Origin: Luedemannella flava
GTDB taxonomy: Bacteria; Actinomycetota; Actinomycetes; Mycobacteriales; Micromonosporaceae
Direction of reading: 5' to 3'
Assembly (NCBI RefSeq): GCF_039528515.1
Contig: NZ_BAAALT010000003.1
Coordinates: forward strand, 62,001-126,000
DNA length: 64,000 nucleotides
The first letter of the stretch is position 1; the number at the start of each line of letters is the position of its first letter. The notes under the pieces were generated by a model. The model saw nothing but the letters and a program-made list of their open reading frames with translations, searched no databases and was not told the DNA's origin. Of the stretch, positions 55,491 to 62,067 are shown piece after piece. A program made the position numbers and the translations under genes.

Positions 55491-56147
55491 ATGGAAGACC
55501 AAGACGTTCGCCGGGCTCGCACCGATAGGGCCGTACTGAACTATTTCGGCCAGTTGCGAATGTATTCATACGTCGATCTGTTACTGCTGTTCGGCGCGGT
55601 TCGTAGCGGCATCATCCATGCTGTGCTGGCCAGCCTGCTGTGGTTCGGATTTCTCATTCACCTTGAATGGCGCCATCGTGACCGCGGGAGGGCACTATGG
55701 CCCTGGTACATGTGGGCTGTGCCGTGGCTCCTCGTGGTTCTGTTGTGGCATGATTTGACGGTTTTGATCTTTCTGGCCTGCGCCTGCTTCTATTCGCTTA
55801 AAAAGCGATTCAGGCCCATCGCTGCCGTATCCCCGGTACTTAATGGTGCGTTGAAGGCGATGCTGATTTTGGGGGCATCCGTTACTGCGGGAATGCTAGC
55901 GTTAGTGTTTGTGCTGACAGCCATTCGAAACCTTCTCGGTGACGTGCGGGATGCTGCAAAGGACGCCCGCGAGGGTGTGCGGTCTATTCCGGTTCTACTT
56001 GGCTACGTCGGGTCAAATAGGTATGTCTATCCGGCCGGCCTGATTACCACATCGGTTGTCTGGACGCTAGTCGGTGAAATCCCCATCTACTGGCTGGCTG
56101 CCGCAATCGTTGTTCAGGCGGCCACGTATCGCCTCACGCCCCGTTGA
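55491..56147 (+). CDS. UbiA-like membrane protein with only the second Asp-rich motif recognisable
   Basis: 218 residues from the ATG at 55491 with GGGAG eight bases upstream. I count six or seven helices, short for UbiA prenyltransferases (about 290). LLGDVRDAAKDAREGVRSIPVLLG matches the second Asp-rich motif (DxxxDxxxGxxTxP) that holds magnesium-diphosphate. The first motif NDxxDxxxD is not seen; the equivalent loop reads HLEWRHRDRGRALWPW. It may be a divergent prenyltransferase or a member that uses one metal site. Sandwiched 31 and 40 bases from two glutamate-cysteine-ligase-fold genes, it suggests a prenylated or membrane-bound gamma-glutamyl product (inference). Confidence 0.68.
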   Translation: MEDQDVRRARTDRAVLNYFGQLRMYSYVDLLLLFGAVRSGIIHAVLASLLWFGFLIHLEWRHRDRGRALWPWYMWAVPWLLVVLLWHDLTVLIFLACACFYSLKKRFRPIAAVSPVLNGALKAMLILGASVTAGMLALVFVLTAIRNLLGDVRDAAKDAREGVRSIPVLLGYVGSNRYVYPAGLITTSVVWTLVGEIPIYWLAAAIVVQAATYRLTPR

Positions 56148-56186
56148 TCGTATCTCTACGGATGTATAGTTGTAGCAAGGAGTGAC

Positions 56187-57554
56187 ATGGAGTCTCGATC
56201 AGGATTGACGCGAGACGAACTCACGCGCTACTTTTCGGGTTCGCAATCTGGATCAGCGCGCGTCGGGATCGAGGTCGAGTGCGGAGTCGTCGATCGGCAA
56301 ACGGGCCTGAGCGCTGCGTATCACGGAGAGCTGGGAACCCGCCGGCTTCTCGAGTGTATTAGTTCCGAACTTGCTGGCACTCCCTACGTGGACGAGGGGC
56401 ACCTGATGGGTGTCGCGTTACCTACGGGAGCGCGCTTCTCACTCGAATTGGGTGGCGCACTTGAGTATTCCTCTGCAGCTTTTTCTTCGCTTGGTGCCCT
56501 GATCCCATCCGCGGTTCGCGATATAGGTCATGCCGCAAGGGTCGCTGATCGAATCGGGCTGGCTCTCCTGGCAACGGGCATGCTCCCCGTTACCCCGGTC
56601 GACCGCATACCGTGGATTCCGAAAGCCAGAGTTGAGATCATGCGCAACTATTTTCGGGAGCTCGGCATCGCCGGATCTCTGGCTGAAAGCGTGATGGGTC
56701 TAACGCTTTCAATACAGACCACTCTTGATTATTTTTCGGAGGAGGACCTTGCTTCGAAGCTCTCGCTACTTGTCCTCGCTTCACCTATCCTTGCGGCAGC
56801 GTTTGTCAATTCACCGTTTGAGGCGGGCGCGGTGACGGGAGTCTTGTCCCGGCGACTTCACTGCTGGCAGCGCGTAGATCCCGCGAGATGCGGCGTTTTG
56901 CCCTTTGGCGTCCGATCAGCGGCGCCCGGAGGTGACTTGGTCGATTGGGCGCTGCAACTGCCGATGATTTACCGAGTTCACGCCGGGCGGACGACGACGG
57001 TGCCCCCCGTGGCGTTCTCCCAGATCCTGCTCAACGGCTTCGACGATGGCTCCCGTCCCGACCTGTTTGACTGGGAGTGCCATCTTTCGCAAGTCTGGCC
57101 ACACGTCCGGGTTCGAAAGACGCTTGAGACACGGGCCTTTGACGCCCTGCCATGGCCAATGTTCTCCGCCGCACCCGCGTTTTGGGCGGGTCTGGCGTAC
57201 GACGATCGCTCGCTGGCGGAGGCGTTGGAGTTGCTTTCATGCGTCACGGTGGAGCATCTTAGAGATCTCACTAGTGAGGTCCCGATCAAGGGGTTGGGGG
57301 CGACCTGCGGCGGTCGATCGGTTCTGCACCTCAGCGCTGAGCTGTTAAGACTGGCACACCGAGGGCTGCTCAGACGTGTCGAGCAGAATATCGAGCCTAG
57401 TTGGGTACCTGACCTCCTGGATCCGTTGCTGGACGTTGTTACCTCCGGTGTCACCTTTGCCGAACGTAGTCTGCGCGAGTGGGGTGAATCCGTGTCATCG
57501 TCGCCACTGTCCTTTGTGGATGCGGTTACTATCGGCGGGGCCCGGCGGCGGTAG
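56187..57554 (+). CDS. EgtA/GshA-like glutamate-cysteine ligase family protein
   Basis: 455 residues with AAGGAG six bases before the ATG. It has the plant/actinobacterial GCS2 layout: RVGIEVECGVVD at the N-terminus, SLELGGALEYSSAAF, TLSIQTTLDYFSEEDLASKLSLLVLASPILAAAFVNSPFEAG, HCWQRVDPARCG, and HLSQVWPHVRVRKTLETRAFDALP. EgtA makes gamma-glutamylcysteine for ergothioneine. No other egt genes are near, and several residues differ from the usual motif (ELGGALE for EPGGQ-E), so a different amine or acid may be used. It ends the low-GC gene group and is followed by gene-poor DNA. Confidence 0.85.
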   Translation: MESRSGLTRDELTRYFSGSQSGSARVGIEVECGVVDRQTGLSAAYHGELGTRRLLECISSELAGTPYVDEGHLMGVALPTGARFSLELGGALEYSSAAFSSLGALIPSAVRDIGHAARVADRIGLALLATGMLPVTPVDRIPWIPKARVEIMRNYFRELGIAGSLAESVMGLTLSIQTTLDYFSEEDLASKLSLLVLASPILAAAFVNSPFEAGAVTGVLSRRLHCWQRVDPARCGVLPFGVRSAAPGGDLVDWALQLPMIYRVHAGRTTTVPPVAFSQILLNGFDDGSRPDLFDWECHLSQVWPHVRVRKTLETRAFDALPWPMFSAAPAFWAGLAYDDRSLAEALELLSCVTVEHLRDLTSEVPIKGLGATCGGRSVLHLSAELLRLAHRGLLRRVEQNIEPSWVPDLLDPLLDVVTSGVTFAERSLREWGESVSSSPLSFVDAVTIGGARRR

Positions 57555-58086
57555 AGGCCGTCCAGACGACCTGTGGATTCGGCGTAGCGGTATTCGGTGC
57601 AGAGGGGGTCAAGCTAACCGGTCGCCATCGAGGTGACGTCGGCCATTGCGGCGACGCAAGTCAGCCGGTTTCGAGCTGGTCGACTGGCTTCTTGCGGCGC
57701 CCGGCGCGACGTTCGAGGACGTTGTCCGGCGTTCGGCGCCGTCCGACGCTGGTTCTTCCCAGGCACACCGCCCACCCGAGCGCGGCGGTTCAGGTAAGCG
57801 GCCTGTTCCTGCCCCGGCCTGGTCATCGAGGTGGAGGAGGTCACGGCCAGGGTAACGGCGTGACCGGCGGCGCGGCGCGCTCGATCAGCGTCTCATCATC
57901 ACGGTGCGCCGAAGCCGACCGATTGCGTGATCCACCGGCGGTACAACGAGTCGGCGCTGGTCAGAGCTGGTCCGGACGGGAATGTCGGTAAGGATCGTGG
58001 TCGCTGAGTGGACCATCTAATACCATATTTACCGGATAGGTTCAATCGACTGCTCTTGGACCTTCCCCTTGAGGGCAACCGCCTCG
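57555..58086. other. 532-base gene-poor stretch at the right edge of the low-GC insert
   Basis: Only short open frames occur in all six frames, none with a family motif or ribosome site that I can support. Composition returns to high GC at about 57620. It may contain decayed coding DNA, but I could not reconstruct any product. Confidence 0.45.
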
Positions 58087-58464
58087 ATGAGACATGTCCG
58101 CACGCGCAAACTGCCGGCCAGTGGGCTGGCCTTGGCCGTCCTGGCGACCGCTGCCGCCGCCTGCGGCGACAGCATCACCGGGTCGTCGACCGCCGCCGGC
58201 GAGCCGGTCTCCGGGGCACGCTGACCTTCGACGACCCCGTGCCGTACGCGACGTGGGTTCCCACCAACTCGATCTGGTCCAACAGCCAGATCCCCGGCAA
58301 CGTCGGCGAGCGACCCGCTCGACGGCGGAGGATGTCAATACATCCGCCACTACAACGCCGATGTCTGGATCTCCAACAGTGCCGGCGCTGCCGGCACCGC
58401 CCAGACCGCGACCGCGTGGGCGCAGGACAGCACCTGGTACATCGCGGCGCCCTGGGTGCCGTAA
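58087..58464 (+). pseudogene. Frameshifted small secreted lipoprotein
   Basis: The ATG at 58087 opens a good lipoprotein signal (RTRKLPASGLALAVLATAAAAC, lipobox AAAC) but the frame stops at 58222. Continuing in a second frame gives TLTFDDPVPYATWVPTNSIW and SNSQIPGNVG. A third frame gives SDPLDGGGCQYIRHYNADVW, ISNSAGAAGTAQTATAW and AQDSTWYIAAPWVP before TAA at 58462. Together they read as one export-and-beta-rich protein of about 125 residues broken by two frameshifts near 58205 and 58310. Sequencing error is the alternative. I do not recognise the family. Confidence 0.6.
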
Positions 58465-58473
58465 CGACAGCGA

Positions 58474-58504
58474 CGCGGCCGCCCCATCAATCGGGGCGGC
58501 CGCG
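58474..58504 (-). terminator. Hairpin terminator of the pectate lyase gene
   Basis: A 12-bp GC-only stem CGCGGCCGCCCC with its complement closes a 7-base ATCAATC loop, 11 bases beyond the minus-strand stop codon at 58516. It could also end transcription of the broken lipoprotein gene from the other side. Confidence 0.85.
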
Positions 58505-58515
58505 CACCGACCGGA

Positions 58516-60162
58516 TCAGATCTTGCCGACGCCCGCCTGGGCGGTCACCGTCGCCTTGACGGTGCCCGAGTTCTGCGCGGTGTAGCTGTACGGGACCGCG
58601 GCCACCGAGCCGTTGGTCTCGCACGGCCCGGAGTTGGTCAGCGCGTTGTCGCGCGCCACCAGCCGGCCCGGGTCGGAGTCCGCGTACCCGCTCGCGGACC
58701 AGCACGCCTGCTGCACGTTCTCGAAGACGTTGCCCTCGACGAGCACCCCGGCGTTCATCGTGGACGCGATCGCGTACGACGAGGTGTTGTTGTTGATGTT
58801 GGTGTAGTAGTTGTTGAACACGTGGACGGTCTCGCCGAAGCGGACCCGGGGGCTGCGCTCGAAGGTGCGGTCGAACCAGTTGTGGTGGTACGTGATCCGC
58901 AGGTGTCCGGTGTCCTCGCCGGAGTTGCCGTCGGAGTGGCCGACGAGCGAGGTCTTCCAGTGGTCGCGGATGATGTTCCACGAGACCGTGATGTAGTCAC
59001 CCGCGTGGGTGATGTCGATCATGCCGTCGTAGAAGTCGACGTCGCTCTCGATGGTGCTCCACATGGTGTTGTGGTCGATCCAGATGTGGTCAGCGTTCTC
59101 GATCTGGATCGCGTCCGTGCCGGGCACGCCGCGGATGTTCAGGTTCTGGATGATCACGTTGGCCGGCGACATGTCCTCGATGTTGAGGGTCGTGCCGGAC
59201 AGACCCGAGCTCGCGCCGACGCCCCGGATCGTCTTGTTAGCCGTGACCTCCACCGTGCCCGAGCCGGCGAGCATGCCGCTGACCAGGATCGTCCGCGCGC
59301 CCGCCGCCTGCGCCTGGGTCCGGAAGTCGGCCCAGGTCGTCACCGTGACCGTGCTGCCGCCGGCGCCGCCGGTGGTGCCGCCGGCCTGCGACGCCCAGCC
59401 GACGAGTCCGGTGGGCACCGGCGGCTGTGACGTCGGCGGTGCGGAGGTGGGCGGGGCGCTCGTCGGCGGCCGGCTGGTCGGCGTCGACGAGGTGGGCGCC
59501 GCGCTCGTCGGCGCCGCGCTGGTCGGGGTCGGGCCGCCCACGTCGCTGACCACGACGTTGTCGAACGTACCCGCGGCGTAGTTGGACAGCAGGCCCGCGC
59601 GCCCCGCGGCGTACGAGCTGTCCGAGGCGGACACGACCGGGGTGCCGTTGACCGAGCCGACCAGCGAGCTGCCGGTCGCGCTCAACGACAGGGTGTAGGT
59701 CGTGCCGGTGGTCGCCGCGAAGGCCGCCGAGGCGAGCGTGGTGGTCGCTCCCTTGCGGATCTGCACGGCGGTGGGGGTGAGCACGAGCGCGTAGAAGTTC
59801 GACGTGCTCTGGGCGCGTGCGGCGACGCCGATGCCGCGCGAGGTGGAGCTGCCGAAGGTGGTGGGCCGCACGGCTGCCGACACCGTGACCGTGGTCCACG
59901 ACGTGGACCCGGCCAGCGCCTTGGCGCTGGCGCTGCCGCTGGTCTGGACGTACGCGCCGGAGGAGGCCGACCAGCTGCCGCCGGAGGTCGTCCAGCCGTT
60001 GGCGTTGCCGTCGCTGAAGTCGTCCGAGAACAGGGTGGCCGCGCTGGCCGGGGCGGTGATGACGAAGGCCAGCGCCACGGCTGCGGCGCTGACACCGGCC
60101 GCGAGCGCGATGCGCGTTCGCCTTCCCGGCCGGCGGAGGGGGACGGGTTGCGCTGTCTGCAC
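58516..60162 (-). CDS. Secreted family 1 pectate lyase with N-terminal beta-sandwich module
   Basis: 548 residues from the GTG at 60162 with AGAGG seven bases upstream. The signal peptide (IALAAGVSAAAVALAFVITAPASA) ends near residue 37. Residues about 40-225 form a LamG/concanavalin-like module (LFSDDFSDGNANGWTTSGGSW...FDNVVVSDV). A Ser/Thr/Pro linker made of repeated PTSAPPTS units follows, then a PL1 beta-helix from about 270. The PL1 motif is in ADHIWIDHNTMWST and the calcium Asp residues in SDVDFYDGMIDITHAGDYITVSWNII; GHSDGNSGEDTGHLRITYHHNWFDRTFERSPRVRFG holds the catalytic Arg. It cleaves polygalacturonate by beta-elimination outside the cell. Confidence 0.93.
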   Translation of the reverse strand: MQTAQPVPLRRPGRRTRIALAAGVSAAAVALAFVITAPASAATLFSDDFSDGNANGWTTSGGSWSASSGAYVQTSGSASAKALAGSTSWTTVTVSAAVRPTTFGSSTSRGIGVAARAQSTSNFYALVLTPTAVQIRKGATTTLASAAFAATTGTTYTLSLSATGSSLVGSVNGTPVVSASDSSYAAGRAGLLSNYAAGTFDNVVVSDVGGPTPTSAAPTSAAPTSSTPTSRPPTSAPPTSAPPTSQPPVPTGLVGWASQAGGTTGGAGGSTVTVTTWADFRTQAQAAGARTILVSGMLAGSGTVEVTANKTIRGVGASSGLSGTTLNIEDMSPANVIIQNLNIRGVPGTDAIQIENADHIWIDHNTMWSTIESDVDFYDGMIDITHAGDYITVSWNIIRDHWKTSLVGHSDGNSGEDTGHLRITYHHNWFDRTFERSPRVRFGETVHVFNNYYTNINNNTSSYAIASTMNAGVLVEGNVFENVQQACWSASGYADSDPGRLVARDNALTNSGPCETNGSVAAVPYSYTAQNSGTVKATVTAQAGVGKI

Positions 60163-60183
60163 GGTAGGACCTCTCTCTACGTC

Positions 60184-60197
60184 GGAAAGCGCTTTCC
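60184..60197 (-). promoter_or_regulatory. LacI-family operator upstream of pectate lyase
   Basis: GGAAAGCGCTTTCC is a perfect 14-bp palindrome with the AAGCGCTT core of LacI-family sites, 21 bases upstream of the GTG at 60162. It implies repression relieved by a sugar. No LacI gene lies in the window. Confidence 0.75.
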
Positions 60198-60319
60198 AAG
60201 ACGGTAGGGAGAAATACTGACGAGAGTCAATAAAAAGAACGTGCAGATTTGTTGCAATGACATGGGTGACCTCGTCGCGTCGCGTCGCCCCGGTTCCCGC
60301 CAGCGGGTACGTTCTTGAC

Positions 60320-61228
60320 GTGCGGAAGACGGTGCGGGAAGCGGCGGCGCTCGAGGCCGAAGCGCGGGAATACCCCGAGCAGCGCGGCGAGATCCTGCTC
60401 GAGGCGGCCGGCGCCTGGCGCGCGGCGGGCCGGCCGGAGCGGGCGCTCGAGGTGTTGGCCGAGGTGCTGGCGGATGGCGGCGACGACGGCTGCTTCGCCC
60501 GGATAGACCTCGCCGAGATGGCCCTGGATCGCGGCGCGCGCGACGAGGCGGACGCGCACCTGGCGGCCCTGGCCCGCGACCCCGCCCTGCACGTGGGCCA
60601 CTGCGAGTTCGCCGCCGAGCTGCTCGCGGAGCACGGCGACCTGGCGGCTGCGCTGCGGTGGTACGACCGGGGCGTCGCCCGGATGGCGCCGGCGGACATG
60701 GAGGCGCTGACCGGCCCGGACGGCTGGCGACAGCTCGCGGCCTCGCTGGTGCGGGGGCGCAGTAAGGTGCGCAGCCAGCTCGGACTCCCGGCCGACGCCA
60801 CCGACGGGATGGTGCCCGATCTGCCGGAGCCCGACGCCCGCCTGTTCGACGTGGACGAGCCGGCCGGCGCGGCGCCGGGGCGGGTCCGCATGCTCGTCTT
60901 TCAGCGTTCGGAGCGGGCGCTGGCCGTGAAGACCTGGCCGGAGATCTACGACGCGCCGGACGAGGAGCACTACCCGGCGGCGGAGCGGGGCTGGCGCGAA
61001 CTCGCCGACAGCGGCGTCCCGTCGATCAGCGCGGTGCCGGCCACCGTGGCGGGCCTGCTCGAGTACGCCGAGGAGACGGGCGAGGACCCGACGGACCCGC
61101 AGGTGAAGACCGCCTACCTGGACACCCTTCCCCGCCAGCTGGACATCGCCTGGCCCCCCGGCCGCAACGCCCCCTGCTGGTGCGGGTCCGGCGCCAAGTA
61201 CAAGAAATGCTGCGGCCGCGCGACCTGA
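60320..61228 (+). CDS. SEC-C motif protein with TPR-like N-terminus
   Basis: 302 residues from the GTG at 60320. I prefer it to the ATG at 60257 because the extra 21 residues look non-coding and a TACGTT at 60308-60313 fits a -10 six bases before the GTG (leaderless message). The N-terminal half is helical repeats (EILLEAAGAWRAAGRPERALEVLAEVLADGGDDG, LALDRGARDEADAHLAAL-like). The C-terminus ends CWCGSGAKYKKCCG, the SEC-C zinc-binding motif known from SecA tails, which binds ribosomes or SecB-type partners. A role in protein quality control or export targeting is possible. No enzymatic domain is seen. Confidence 0.82.
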   Translation: MRKTVREAAALEAEAREYPEQRGEILLEAAGAWRAAGRPERALEVLAEVLADGGDDGCFARIDLAEMALDRGARDEADAHLAALARDPALHVGHCEFAAELLAEHGDLAAALRWYDRGVARMAPADMEALTGPDGWRQLAASLVRGRSKVRSQLGLPADATDGMVPDLPEPDARLFDVDEPAGAAPGRVRMLVFQRSERALAVKTWPEIYDAPDEEHYPAAERGWRELADSGVPSISAVPATVAGLLEYAEETGEDPTDPQVKTAYLDTLPRQLDIAWPPGRNAPCWCGSGAKYKKCCGRAT

Positions 61229-61296
61229 TCGAGCGTGGTGGGTGGTTTCCGAATAACGGCGTTCATCAACCGACGCGACCGCGTACCTTGCCGGAT

Positions 61297-62067
61297 GTGA
61301 TTGCTCGAAAGCTCATGGCGGCCGCGATCGGACTGGCCGCGCTCGCCGGCTGCACGCCAGCGCCCACTCCCACGCCGCCCACCCAGGCCGAACCGACCCT
61401 CGGTCGTACCGTCGTGGACACCGTGAAGAGCCACCGGACCGCGACCGTGACCCTTGCCATGGAGAGTCGCAACCGCGAGGGCAACAGGCTGACGGGAACG
61501 GTCGAGTTCACCGCCACCGGCGTTAATGCCGACCTGTCCGGCACGATCGACGCGACCTACCAGGGGACCCAGGCGCCGGCGCGCATCCGCCTCGTCGACG
61601 GAACCATGTACGTCGCCGACTACTTCACGCTGCCCGCGGGCAGGACCTGGGTGGCCATACCGCTCCACCAGAAACTGCCCGACGCCGGGCAGTGGAGATG
61701 GGCGCTGCTGGACCAGATCGCCGGCTTCCTCGGTTACATCGCGGACGAGCGCCTCATGCGCGAGCTGACCTACAACCCCGGGTCGACCACGGCGCCGGAC
61801 GGGGTGCCGGTCCGTGGCGCCCGGGCCAAGGGGTCCGTCGAGGACCTGCTCGCCACGATGTCCCAGGCACAGCAGGCGCGCCTCCGCGACTCGGTGATGG
61901 GCGTGCAGTTCGTGGCCTACCTGGACGAGGGGAGCCTGCCGCACCGACTCGTGGCCAGTTGGATCAACGGTCCCGCCGCCGACATCGCGTTCACCGAATG
62001 GTCGCGCCCCCAGCCGGTGCGGGCACCACCGGCGGATGAGGTTCATTCCGGTGGGACGGTCGCCTGA
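61297..62067 (+). CDS. LppX/LprAFG-like lipoprotein
   Basis: 256 residues from the GTG at 61297; an ATG at 61315 would still give a full signal. The N-terminus ARKLMAAAIGLAALAGC carries the lipobox LAGC, followed by a Pro/Thr linker. The domain reads TVVDTVKSHRTATVTLAMESRNREGNRLTGTVEFTATG...DATYQGTQAPARIRLVDGTMYVADYF..GRTWVAIPL, an antiparallel half-barrel pattern typical of the LppX/LprG fold that binds triacylated lipids in actinobacterial envelopes. Ligand and function here are inferred. Its 3' end overlaps the opposing GTPase gene by 25 bases. Confidence 0.75.
   Translation: MIARKLMAAAIGLAALAGCTPAPTPTPPTQAEPTLGRTVVDTVKSHRTATVTLAMESRNREGNRLTGTVEFTATGVNADLSGTIDATYQGTQAPARIRLVDGTMYVADYFTLPAGRTWVAIPLHQKLPDAGQWRWALLDQIAGFLGYIADERLMRELTYNPGSTTAPDGVPVRGARAKGSVEDLLATMSQAQQARLRDSVMGVQFVAYLDEGSLPHRLVASWINGPAADIAFTEWSRPQPVRAPPADEVHSGGTVA

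Larger units (their letters stand above)
53464..57600. other. Lower-GC genomic insert
   Basis: Base composition changes soon after 53464. Codons with A or T in the third position become common from 53722 to 57554, where the flanks are strongly G/C-ending. The insert carries four genes and follows a 258-base non-coding stretch in which I see nothing definite beyond TAATGT near 53683. No integrase, tRNA target or direct-repeat boundary could be recognised, so acquisition is inferred only from composition and gene content. Confidence 0.65.

Noticed and set aside
57614..58021. Short frames in the gap after the EgtA-like gene, considered as transposase remnants
   Set aside because: None shows a DDE, HTH or other transposase motif, and no inverted terminal repeats were found.
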